DNA of 58,974 nucleotides from Bacillota bacterium (GTDB lineage: Bacteria; Bacillota; Clostridia; Christensenellales; Pumilibacteraceae): the NCBI GenBank assembly GCA_009780325.1, contig WRAF01000009.1, forward strand, positions 1 through 58,974. Reading direction: 5' to 3'. Position numbers and translations under genes: made by a program. The notes beneath the pieces are model-generated. The model did not search any database, was not told the origin of the DNA, and saw only the letters and a program-made list of their open reading frames with translations. Shown one piece after another: positions 18,509 through 27,800 of this stretch. Numbering within the stretch: position 1 is the stretch's first letter; every line of letters starts with the position of its first letter.

Positions 18509-18603
18509 ATAGTATATGAAAAAATGCTGTGTGAATTGTATAAGCGAACTCAAAAAAGGGGCGTCAAAGCAAGACGCCCGAAGTGGCGTAAGCTACCTTT
18601 TTT
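18502..18603. repeat. Twin-hairpin dispersed repeat, unit 1
   Basis: A constant part (TTTTTTATAGTATA..., about 50 bp) is followed by a perfect three-way fold. The closing stem is 18552-18558 with 18597-18603, hairpin 1 is GGGCGTC/GACGCCC (18559-18565 with 18573-18579), the linker is GAA, and hairpin 2 is GTGGC/GCTAC with loop GTAA (18583-18587 with 18592-18596). The closing T-run is shared with unit 2. Confidence 0.8.
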
Positions 18604-18698
18604 ATAGTATAAGAAAAATCGTCTATGAGAAATGTATAAGCTAACTCAAAAAAGCCGAACCTCTAAGTGAGGGAAGTGGGCTTTAGTCCACCGGTTTT
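18598..18698. repeat. Twin-hairpin dispersed repeat, unit 2
   Basis: The same constant part as unit 1 (TTTTTTATAGTATAAGAAAA onward) leads into a different set of hairpins with the same plan. The closing stem is 18651-18657 with 18692-18698 (one G-T), hairpin 1 is CCTC/GAGG, the linker is GAA, and hairpin 2 is GTGGGC/GTCCAC with loop TTTA. It is nearly identical to unit 4 at 36921, 18 kb away. Confidence 0.8.
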
Positions 18699-18700
18699 AT

Positions 18701-19119
18701 GCATTAAAAAACACTTTTTAGATTACGGGGTGAATGAAGATGGTTTCTAACAACAAGAAAAAGGATACCTATGCAAGTTGTCTGCTAGCTATTATGATGT
18801 GAGAGGTCAAGATTGTTTTGGATGATATACTTGGTGCGAAACATAATAGATAAGATGAAATTCTTACAGAATGACAAAAGATCTAAATGGTATAGCAGGC
18901 ACATTTAATAGACCAATTTAAATTTATATTATCTAGATTTAGGGGGTTTATCTTTATTTCTAGTGTGTTGCGATATGTATCCCTCTTAAAAACTTTCTTA
19001 TGCCTAAAGAACTCTTTTGTTCTATCAATGGATGTTTATAATGATATTTGAAAAAATTTAAATATATGAAAGGTAGTACATATACAAAAATATCCATCAA
19101 AATATCCATCATATTTGAC
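18701..19119. other. Gene-free spacer before the lipoprotein gene
   Basis: No reading frame longer than about 20 codons with a ribosome binding site was found. The spacer contains a solo arm of the inverted-repeat element at 18852-18879 and a short direct repeat of (A)AATATCCATC around 19088-19110, just ahead of the next promoter. Confidence 0.5.
18852..18879. repeat. Solo left arm of the inverted-repeat element
   Basis: AAGATGAAATTCTTACAGAA and the following TGACAAAA match the left arm of the complete elements at 21139 and 49729 with one difference. No matching right arm is seen within the next 120 bp, so this is a decayed or partial copy. Confidence 0.65.
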
Positions 19120-19149
19120 TTGACAATCATATAATATAATTGATATAAT
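19120..19149 (+). promoter_or_regulatory. Promoter of the lipoprotein-tcdA pair
   Basis: TTGACA (19120-19125) and TATAAT (19144-19149) are both perfect consensus hexamers, spaced 18 bp. The leader to the next start is about 90 nt. Confidence 0.7.
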
Positions 19150-19247
19150 GCCTAATAATCATTTAGTAAATATACTTAATTTATAGATGTTGTATAATCG
19201 GTATCTTGCTTATTGCCTATTATTTTAAGAAAGAGAGGTGAAAAATT

Positions 19248-20351
19248 ATGAAAAAAATTGTTGAAAAATTGAGCATAATCGTGGCAATTATTTTTGCAAT
19301 TAGCATGTTTAGTGTTTTTAATTTAATTTTAACTGCATGCACATTTGGACCCAATAATACTGTTCCTGATTTAGTTAGACCAAACATACCTAGGCAAAGC
19401 AGCACTCTTAATCAAAGCCAGGCACATAATATTATAGATGATTGGCTAGAGTTTGCTAATAGCAACAATGTGCCTGCTTTTTCGATGAATTCAAGGTTTG
19501 AGACCAGTGAAATATGGTATAGCGGAAACTCTCGCAGAGAGGAAAGAATTACTAGACATACAACTGTCCTTTCTGACGGAATAAATTTTTTGTTAACTAG
19601 AGACGCAGAAGAATTATTTAATGGGGATTCTGCTGGGGGCTCTTTTAGGATGTATAGATATAATGGCGAGATATTTCATCAAATCAGAGAAGACGGCAGT
19701 TTAACATATTCTAGATTTGTTGTATTTAGTGATGATGAACTTAGATTAGTGGATATACTTGGCTATGAAGCTAATGCTATGTTAGGTATTAGCAATCTTT
19801 CGGCTGCTAGACATGGTAATTATGCTAGAATAATATATAGAATTTATGATAATGGTCAATTCGTGGGCGAATTAGAGATGATTTTTGATAGTCAAGATAG
19901 ATTAATTTGGTTGGGTGCAAGTGTCAAGCATGAGTCAGGGCGTGATAGGTTGTCTGGAGAATTTCATACAAGAATTATTTGGGGGACCACTAGTGTTCCT
20001 AGACCAAATATTAATTTGTTTAATAGACCTAATGCAGATAATATAAGGATTGATGTATCACATATTTGGTGGATTAATTGGGTAAATTTGGAGTCGCATA
20101 TATTTTATGATATTGGGGATGTAGTTAGGTTTGATGGTAATAATTCACATTGGTCATGGGGAGCTTTTGTTATTGAAGTACCTGAAAAATATATTGATTA
20201 TATACAGGTTTTAAATGGCGGCGGCAATTGGGCAGGAATTAAATTTTTGAGAGTGGGATATTTGAGCTTTATTATTAGGAGTCTAGCTAATTCTAGTGTG
20301 TATGAAGTAATTACTGTGTATGTTGTTAATTATGGTTGGTGGTGGCAATGA
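19248..20351 (+). CDS. Lipoprotein of unknown function (CTFGP type)
   Basis: The 367-residue protein has a signal peptide of about 30 residues and lipobox LTAC, with the modified cysteine at residue 31. The mature start CTFGP is shared with the lipoprotein at 37027-38667. The rest is rich in aromatic and charged residues, beta-strand-like, with no motif I recognise. GAGAGGTG is the ribosome binding site. Its stop overlaps tcdA (ATGA), so the two are translated together, but no functional link is obvious. Confidence 0.8.
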   Translation: MKKIVEKLSIIVAIIFAISMFSVFNLILTACTFGPNNTVPDLVRPNIPRQSSTLNQSQAHNIIDDWLEFANSNNVPAFSMNSRFETSEIWYSGNSRREERITRHTTVLSDGINFLLTRDAEELFNGDSAGGSFRMYRYNGEIFHQIREDGSLTYSRFVVFSDDELRLVDILGYEANAMLGISNLSAARHGNYARIIYRIYDNGQFVGELEMIFDSQDRLIWLGASVKHESGRDRLSGEFHTRIIWGTTSVPRPNINLFNRPNADNIRIDVSHIWWINWVNLESHIFYDIGDVVRFDGNNSHWSWGAFVIEVPEKYIDYIQVLNGGGNWAGIKFLRVGYLSFIIRSLANSSVYEVITVYVVNYGWWWQ

Positions 20352-21130
20352 AAGAAACACAATATGAAAGGACAAATTTATTGATTGGAGAAGCAGCTGT
20401 TGAGGTGCTGAAAAAATCTAAGGTAGCAGTTTTTGGATTAGGCGGAGTGGGTGGAATGGTGGTAGAAAGTTTAGCTAGAATCGGGGTGGGAGAATTTTTG
20501 CTTATTGATGGTGATGTGGTGTCTTTGTCAAATTTAAACAGACAAGTGATAGCAACGCAAAATAATGTAGGAAGAAAAAAAACAGGGGTTATGCGTGAGC
20601 GAGTGCTGTCCATCAATCCCAATATAAAGGTTGATATTTTAGACATTTTTGTGCTAGAAGAAAATATCGATACGATAGATTTATCTAGCATGAATTATGT
20701 GGTGGATGCTATTGATACTATTACTTCTAAATTGGCAATTGCGGCAAAATGTTTTAAAGAAAATATTAATTTAATATCCAGCATGGGTGCAGGCAATAGG
20801 ACAAGCATGGATTTTAAAGTGAGTGATATTTTTGAAAGCAGTATTTGTCCAATTGCAAAGCTAATGAGAAGGAGACTAAGACAGCGTGGTGTTGATAAAT
20901 TGAAAGTGGTTTATTCATTAGAAGTACCAAAAGGTCATTTTAATGAATATGATAATGATAATAGTAGTGATGGAGATGCATTAGATTGCCGCTTAATAGG
21001 TGATGTTGATACTAAAATTTTGGATGGCAAAAGAAAACGAGTGAGAAAAACTATCGGGTCTATTCCGTTTGCACCTATGTGCGCAGGTTTATATTTAGCG
21101 AGTGAAGTAGTCAAAGATTTGATAAAATAA
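20348..21130 (+). CDS. tcdA: tRNA threonylcarbamoyladenosine dehydratase (ThiF/E1-like)
   Basis: The enzyme ATP-dependently cyclises t6A37 of tRNA to ct6A. The nucleotide-binding motif GLGGVGGMVVESLARIGVG and LIDGDVVSLSNLNRQ are at residues 31-65, and the middle holds DAIDTITSKLAIAAKC. The chosen ATG overlaps the preceding stop; an in-frame TTG 12 bases earlier lacks support. The 260 residues are typical. ThiF-family relatives are possible, but length and motifs favour TcdA. Confidence 0.88.
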   Translation: MKETQYERTNLLIGEAAVEVLKKSKVAVFGLGGVGGMVVESLARIGVGEFLLIDGDVVSLSNLNRQVIATQNNVGRKKTGVMRERVLSINPNIKVDILDIFVLEENIDTIDLSSMNYVVDAIDTITSKLAIAAKCFKENINLISSMGAGNRTSMDFKVSDIFESSICPIAKLMRRRLRQRGVDKLKVVYSLEVPKGHFNEYDNDNSSDGDALDCRLIGDVDTKILDGKRKRVRKTIGSIPFAPMCAGLYLASEVVKDLIK

Positions 21131-21138
21131 GATGTGTA

Positions 21139-21242
21139 ATAAAGAAGAGATTCTTACAGAATGACAAATTTGAATTTTTAGAATAGCAGCGGTTGTTTGT
21201 TTAGAATTTAATCTTGTCATTCTGTAAGAATCTCTTCTTTAT
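21139..21242. repeat. MITE-like perfect inverted-repeat element, copy A
   Basis: The arms at 21139-21167 and 21214-21242 are perfect 29-bp reverse complements (core GATTCTTACAGAATGACAA), separated by 46 bp. The element lies just after tcdA and ends 32 bp before the next gene. A second near-identical pair of arms is at 49729-49826 and single arms are at 47-78 and 18852-18879. It could also act as a two-way terminator. Confidence 0.85.
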
Positions 21243-21274
21243 AAAATGAAATATTAAAAAAGGAGAACAATCTA

Positions 21275-21865
21275 ATGAAAATAACTGCAAAAAAGATTTT
21301 ATGCATGGGGCTAGTAGCGACAATGTTTTTCTCAATAATAGCAATAAGCGGATGTGGCGGTGGAGAAGGGGATATTTCTAACGGGAAGTATATTTTTCAA
21401 ACAATATCGTTTGGCAATGTTGTTATTGATGAAGATGATACTCTAGAAACTATCAAAGAAAAGCTGCAAGTAGAGTTTCCACATTTAGAATGGAATGTCA
21501 TCTCACATTTTAGCAACATAACAAACTTAGAGATTGATGCTAATATAATTTATAATAAGATATTTGGAAGTAGACGCCTAAATTATATTCAAATCACTGG
21601 TGACAGATTAAATATTTCTGTGAATGGTGATGTATCAGGAAGTATCGGCGGAGTTAATAATCGTAGATACAGACTTAGTGAGAATAATAACTTAGAATTT
21701 AGAATCAGGGGCAATTATAATGATAATTTTAGAAATCAGTGGAGGAGTACTGGGCTTGAATATGAAGATAATGTGATTTTTCACACTGAAAGAATCTTTA
21801 GGCACATAGGCACAACTGTGGATTTCAACCCACGATACAGATTAAACTATAGAATTATCAATTAA
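21275..21865 (+). CDS. Small lipoprotein, unknown function
   Basis: The 196-residue protein has a signal peptide and lipobox AISGC (Cys27), followed by GGGEGD. The mature part is beta-rich with many Asn and Arg and contains a GDRLNISVNGDVSGSIGG stretch. AAAAGGAG lies 12 bases upstream. No family is recognised. It probably has its own transcription, since the inverted repeat separates it from tcdA. Confidence 0.75.
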   Translation: MKITAKKILCMGLVATMFFSIIAISGCGGGEGDISNGKYIFQTISFGNVVIDEDDTLETIKEKLQVEFPHLEWNVISHFSNITNLEIDANIIYNKIFGSRRLNYIQITGDRLNISVNGDVSGSIGGVNNRRYRLSENNNLEFRIRGNYNDNFRNQWRSTGLEYEDNVIFHTERIFRHIGTTVDFNPRYRLNYRIIN

Positions 21866-21880
21866 TATTTTTAATTATGA

Positions 21881-22030
21881 TATTCAAGACAATTGAATAA
21901 ATGTACATGTGACAAATTTAGGGTAGATAGATTTTTTGGTTATACTTTTGAAGGTGTTTCTTTAAATTGGATGTTTCATGAATTTGCCGGTTGGTTTATT
22001 TTTGATATAGACAGCGTACAATTTGATTAA
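21881..22030 (+). pseudogene. Fragment resembling the C-terminus of the InlB-repeat lipoprotein
   Basis: An open stretch without a start codon encodes DRFFGYTFEGVSLNWMFHEF followed by AGWFIFDIDS. This resembles the segment FNYEFEGYDLGLFNHERFIG then WFII near residues 705-725 of the protein encoded at 22369-24756. It looks like the tail of a decayed paralogue. The match is short and judged by eye. Confidence 0.4.
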
Positions 22031-22254
22031 TTTGGACTTCCTTTGAGATTCATTTTACTCTCTTTGACTTGCTAATTCATTATGTATATGTCATATTTGT
22101 TGTCCTGCTTTAGAGAATTTAAATTATTCTGCAAATATTACAATATAAAACACCACATAATACTATATATGGTTTATAAATGCATTTTAAAGCCTACTAT
22201 TGGTAGTTTTTTAAAAAAAGTTAAAAAAAGTTTGATTTTTTTTAGCGAAAATGA
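22031..22254. other. AT-rich spacer without a gene
   Basis: Only homopolymer A and T runs and a direct repeat of AAAAAAAGTT around 22212-22231 are noticeable. Nothing else is supported. Confidence 0.5.
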
Positions 22255-22284
22255 TTGACAAACAATATCGATTTTTGTTATAAT
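22255..22284 (+). promoter_or_regulatory. Promoter of the InlB-repeat lipoprotein gene
   Basis: TTGACA (22255-22260) and TATAAT (22279-22284) are spaced 18 bp. The leader is about 80 nt. Confidence 0.7.
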
Positions 22285-22368
22285 CAACTAGTTTTGTGTA
22301 TTTATACATATATGTGCTATTACTAGGACAAGAATCAACCGCTAAAATAAAAAACAAGGGGTAGATTA

Positions 22369-24756
22369 ATGAAAAAGAGGAGTATTTTAAAAGCATTTTT
22401 TATACTGGCAATTCTATTAAGTGTTGCGCTGAGTGCTTTTTCTATGACCGCATGTACAGCTGGGGATAATGTTGATCCAGAAGATCCAAATATTCATCAA
22501 GTTTTCTTTTTAGCTAATGGAGGACGCTTTGGCGGCGGCTCATATGAGCAAATTTTGTTATTTAGAGACAGGGCAGGCGGCGGCAGAATTGCAGGCGGTC
22601 ATGTTTCTGTGCCTATTCGTCGTGGATACAGCTTTAATGGTTGGTTTGAAATTGATCAAGAGCATGTAAGTGAAGTAGAGATTGAAAGAGTAACCAATAC
22701 TATTGATGTGCCAGGTGGTGATCCAATTGTACATACTGTTAAAGAGAGATTTTTCTATGTTCAAGGGCATAACTACTCTGAGTCTGGACAACATCCTTTG
22801 ACTTTTGCTGATTTAGGCAGAGAAGTTGCTTTAGATGATTATGGAAATAGGTTATATATAGAAGATGCTGATGGCAATATAATGCAGCATCCTGATGAAA
22901 ATCTGTTTTTATTTAAAACTGGTACAGTGTGGAATTTTGATTTAGATGAAATAAATGTTTCAGGCTATCAAGTTGACGAAGATGACAATCAAATAACTGA
23001 TACTAATGGCAACCCTGTTTGGCTTGAGCCGCGTACAATTTTTATTGCATTATGGCAACCAATAAGGACGTTTGTTATACTGCCAACTCACACACAAGTT
23101 TATAGAGATTTAGACCCAAATAATTTTGATCCAGATAGTGAAAATAATTATGATGCTGTAATTGCAGCACTGACAGACCCGCAAGCTAGAAATGCATTAA
23201 GGCGCAGAAATGTTAGAATGGACGGCTCTTTATCAAGACGTTCTTTAGAGATGATTGCCTATAATCGTCCTGGTTTTCAAATAGCAGGTTTTTATGCTGA
23301 TTCTCAGTTCAGGACTCCGCTTGCTTTTAATGCTGCAGGAATTCATATGCCTTTGATGCAATTTATTCAAGATGAAGAGGGCAATGATACTGAGGTTATG
23401 ACTACTGTTGTAGTGTTTGTGCGCCATATTGATGCAAACTTTTTGATAATTGACAGTATACATGGTCTTCAGCCTACGCCTGGATCATTTCACCTTATTC
23501 CAATAGCAGGAAGAAATCCTTATTTTACTTCTGATATTGATTTAGGTGGGGCAGTTTTAAATATCCCGCAAAATTTTAATGGTGTAATTAGGGGAAACAG
23601 ACGTACAATATCAAATTTTGTAGTCAATGTAGAAATGCAAGCAGCAACACCACAAAATTTTCAAGATAATCAGGGCAATGTTTTGCCGGCAGTTCATGGC
23701 GGTTTATTTAATCAATTAGGAGCTGCTGCTCATATTACTGATATTACTTTTGATAATTTCATTATAAACTTTATTCATACAGACACACATATCCCTACAG
23801 ATACACGTGGTCCTACGCCAAGTATATTTAGACCAAATGATGGTCCTTATTTAGGGTCATATCATCCAGAGCGCAGACAAGTAATAAACGTATTTGCAGC
23901 CTCTGTTGCTGCTGGTACTAGGGCGAGAAATGTGACTATGAACTTTGGCTGGAGAGAGCAGCGTTTTGTCGGAACAGGCACGTCAAGAAGCTGGTTTGGA
24001 TTTGGCTGGGAGGGCAGAAACTCTTATGGAGAAGTAGATGTTCAGTATATTTATGATCAAATTGTAGGGATGAACCCTGATCATGATGATGATTGTGGTT
24101 GTGATGACCCGGATTGTCGTGATAGATTTATTTGGGCTGCACGACCAGATTCTTCTAAAGCAGTCGGTCAAAGTCAAATAACAGGACTTAGACAGTTTGA
24201 TTTGCCGGACTATAGATTTAGAACAGATGAAAATAACAATCCATATTTTTTAGAGTTTGCGCAGGTCGGAGATAATTTCGGGGATTATTTTTATAATGTT
24301 GCAGTTTTAAATTCTCAAGGTGAAATTGAAGAGCAAACAGTCCTTGGCTTATATGGCGGCAGTGACAACACATTAAATTTAAGAGCAAATAATTTAGGCA
24401 ACATGCAGCCATCAGAAGAGCCTTTATATTTTGGCAGAACAATAACCACGGGTATGGATTTATCTATATTTAATTATGAATTTGAAGGATATGATTTAGG
24501 TTTATTTAATCACGAAAGGTTTATTGGTTGGTTTATAATTGAGCAAGCAGATATTTTAGCAATTTCTGATAATAGAGTTGAGCCAAGCGATTTTGAATTA
24601 TTTTGGGAAGGTGCTGCATCTCATCAATTGCAGGGCGGTCCAAGAAGAGGAAGAATGGCTAATTATATTGCGGGCGAGGATGAAAATGGAATAACCTTTA
24701 ATCTTGCATCAGCTGATTTAAATGGTTTATTTGTTGTTCCGATGTGGAGAGTTTAA
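22369..24756 (+). CDS. Large lipoprotein with InlB/Listeria-Bacteroides repeat
   Basis: The 795-residue protein is exported and lipid-anchored: signal peptide, lipobox MTAC (Cys29). Residues from about 43 to 85 (VFFLANGGRFGGGSYEQ ... RRGYSFNGWF) match the start and end of an InlB B-repeat, interrupted by longer loops. A similar half-repeat (EGYDLGLFNHERFIGWFI) is near the C-terminus. The middle holds a DFDLGG-type segment (SDIDLGGAVLNIPQNFNGVI) seen in GLUG-like surface proteins, and an Asp/Cys cluster DHDDDCGCDDPDC that may bind metal. It is probably a cell-surface protein. It precedes the oligopeptide importer operon, with only a weak hairpin between. Confidence 0.8.
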   Translation: MKKRSILKAFFILAILLSVALSAFSMTACTAGDNVDPEDPNIHQVFFLANGGRFGGGSYEQILLFRDRAGGGRIAGGHVSVPIRRGYSFNGWFEIDQEHVSEVEIERVTNTIDVPGGDPIVHTVKERFFYVQGHNYSESGQHPLTFADLGREVALDDYGNRLYIEDADGNIMQHPDENLFLFKTGTVWNFDLDEINVSGYQVDEDDNQITDTNGNPVWLEPRTIFIALWQPIRTFVILPTHTQVYRDLDPNNFDPDSENNYDAVIAALTDPQARNALRRRNVRMDGSLSRRSLEMIAYNRPGFQIAGFYADSQFRTPLAFNAAGIHMPLMQFIQDEEGNDTEVMTTVVVFVRHIDANFLIIDSIHGLQPTPGSFHLIPIAGRNPYFTSDIDLGGAVLNIPQNFNGVIRGNRRTISNFVVNVEMQAATPQNFQDNQGNVLPAVHGGLFNQLGAAAHITDITFDNFIINFIHTDTHIPTDTRGPTPSIFRPNDGPYLGSYHPERRQVINVFAASVAAGTRARNVTMNFGWREQRFVGTGTSRSWFGFGWEGRNSYGEVDVQYIYDQIVGMNPDHDDDCGCDDPDCRDRFIWAARPDSSKAVGQSQITGLRQFDLPDYRFRTDENNNPYFLEFAQVGDNFGDYFYNVAVLNSQGEIEEQTVLGLYGGSDNTLNLRANNLGNMQPSEEPLYFGRTITTGMDLSIFNYEFEGYDLGLFNHERFIGWFIIEQADILAISDNRVEPSDFELFWEGAASHQLQGGPRRGRMANYIAGEDENGITFNLASADLNGLFVVPMWRV

Positions 24757-24776
24757 GATAATCATTATTGTTTTTC

Positions 24777-24792
24777 CGACAAGAAATTGTCG
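24777..24792 (+). terminator. Weak hairpin between lipoprotein and importer operon
   Basis: CGACAA/TTGTCG with a GAAA tetraloop is followed by TTTATA. The T-run is short, so read-through into the binding-protein gene is plausible. Confidence 0.4.
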
Positions 24793-24840
24793 TTTATATA
24801 CAAAAATCAAGTATTTTAAAAAATTAGGGAGAGAGAAAAA

Positions 24841-27800
24841 ATGAAAAAATTTGCAAAAATTATTACAATTACTATGGCTATTATTATGGCTTTTAGTATG
24901 TTTACAGTGTTTGCAGGCTCTGCTTGTATAAATGATGACGATGATGAAGAACCAGAAATCATTAGACGCACTGTTACTTTTTTAAACTATGATGGCGAGG
25001 TTTTTACAACAGTTACTGTTAATAACAACACTACTGTTACTCAACCTGCTGTAAATCCAACAAGAGATGAGTATGCATTCTCTTATTGGAGATTGTATGG
25101 CACTACAACACAATTTAGCTTTGATACTGCAATAACGGCTGATACCACACTTGTTGCTCATTTTATACCTGAGTCTAATGCCATAACTATTACTTTCTTT
25201 GAATCAATAGGTGGCAGAATTATATCACAAACTTCAATTGAAAGAGGCGACACAATACTTGAACCTTCTGATCCTGAATTATCAGGTCACAACTTTTTGG
25301 GTTGGTATACTTTGGTGGGCAGCACAAGAGGTGATAGATTTGTATTTGGGCAGCCGTCTGTAGACGATGTTAATATAGTTGCACATTGGGAATTAGATGT
25401 TCCTGATGCGTCTGGTGCATTAAGAATGGATAGTTTTAATTTTGACATGGTTTTCCATCCTTTCTTTGCTACATCAATGGCGGATGGTGCTGTTGCAGGT
25501 CAAACTCAAGTCAGCTTGATTACGGCTAATAGGGATGGTGATCCGGTAGCCGGTGATGACTTGCCTACAGTTGCAAGAGATTTTAGGCAAAGAGTATTTG
25601 TTAGAGGTGTTGAAGACCCTAATCTTGTTTTATTCAATGCACTTACTCCTCAAGAGAGAAGAGATGAGAATATTGTTCAAACTCATTATGAGTTTTTGAT
25701 TAAAAACGGTATTCGTTTTTCTGATGGCACACCACTTACTATTCAAGATGTTTTATTCAATATGTATGTTTATTTAGATGCTGTTTATACTGGTTCTAAT
25801 ACTATGAATTCAACGGCAATCCTTGGATTAAACCAATGGAGAACGCAAGATCCTTATATGGCTGGCGGTCATGCTGCATATATTGCGTGGAGAAGACAGT
25901 TTGAAAATCTTGCACTTATTAGAAGAAACGATTTAGAAAACTTTTGGCATCCTACTCCTATTTCTAGAAGAAACTTTAGATTAGGTACGGCTAGTCAAGG
26001 CACAGCTAGAGAACGTCGTATTATTGATGATGCGCATGATATAAGAGCTGGCTTTTGGCAAGATTTAGCAAATAATTGGACTCAAGCAGCAGCAACAAAC
26101 TTTCATCCTGTTCACGGACAATTTGCTGATGAGCAATGGTTTCAAAATTCAAATAGAAATCAACCGCATTTTGGTTTTACTGAGCCTTGGCAAGTATTTT
26201 TAAATTGGTTTAATATGATTAGCATCCATAGAGGCGGAGATGGTCAAATCGACTGGCTAGGTCATCCTGTTACGACATTAAGTCCTGATGGTCCATTTAA
26301 TTTTGGTCCTACAAGAAACTTTATCGGCAGTATGCCTACTTTGGAAAATTCTGGGCAATATCTTTATCGTTATCAAATTATAAATGGCAGACCAGAACCT
26401 ATTTTTGCTGCACGTCATCAGGTTACCGGCGATCCTATTTTACCTGTTCCTGCTACTCCTGGTACATTTGAGGCTACTCGTGTATATACTACTACAACAG
26501 ATGAAGTTACTGGGGCGTCAATTACTACTCTTACTGCTGTAAGAACAAATGAGGGAGTTGATTTAGCTATTCCTGTTATTAGGTCTGGTTTATATACAAT
26601 CACACATGTTTATAATGCTTGGTTAGGATTGTTAGATTCTGAAGAAATCGGCAGGACTACTAGATTCCCAGAAACTGCTGCTACTCCTAACTTGGCTGGC
26701 AGATATGATGCACCTACAACAGATTGGCATGTAAATCCTGAAACATTAGAAATTGATTTTGATGCTGGATTTAACGGAAACAGATTGCGTTTATATGGTT
26801 TGACTGATGCTGCTAATCCGCAAATTACTCCAGCAAGCAGAATAAATACTTCTAGATATTTGATGGCAAGAATGATTGATGATACTAATTTAACTGGTAC
26901 TCAGATAAGCAATGAAATGGGTTTCTCATATGGTACAGTTAGAGCAAGAATTTTTTCAATTGCAGCGTCGTGGGGAGTTGGAGGCAGATTGCTTCAAGAT
27001 TGGACATCTGAGGAGATAACTAACCGTATTGAAGAACAAGCAGGTGATGCAATAAATCGCCCTGTGCCAACAATTGAAGGAATCACTGTAACAGAAACTA
27101 GAGATTTTACTGGTCGTATGAGCGGGCATAGAGATTTAGGTCAATATCATCATGTGTTAAATGTTAGGATAGGCGGTATTGATCCTGCTGCTATTTGGAG
27201 AGTGACACCAACTGTTGCGCCGATGCATTATTATTCAAACCCAACAGCGCCAGGAAGAAGCCAATTCCATGATCCAATGACAGGGTATAGAGGCTTTAAT
27301 ATGCCAGGCGTATCTTTTAACAATGTGCCAGTAGACAATACGGCACGTCCTTGGATATCAAGTTATAATCCTAATATACCAAGCAGCCCAGGATTTATTC
27401 CGGGGAATAGAGCTTTCTTTAGCCAGGTTTTCCAAGCTACTGAGGTGCAAAGATTACCGATGGGTGCTGGTGCTTTTATGGCAACAAATAGACAAAGTGA
27501 AAGAAATAGATCAAATGTAGATACTACTGTCACTCATGATCAGTTTTTTGAAAATAATGTGGTTAGATTTATTTATAATGATTATTTTCATACTACAGGT
27601 GAGTTTATGCATAATCCGTTGACTAGATATCTATCTTATCATGTTATGCCGCCTCATCAAGTTATTAGTGCACTTGCAGCGGGAACTATCAACTTTGGCG
27701 GACCTTCTGCAACACAGTCAAATATCAATGTAATAAATGATACGCCTAATGTTGAGTATGCTTTGGTTAGAAATAGAGGTTATGGTTATGTTGGTATAAA

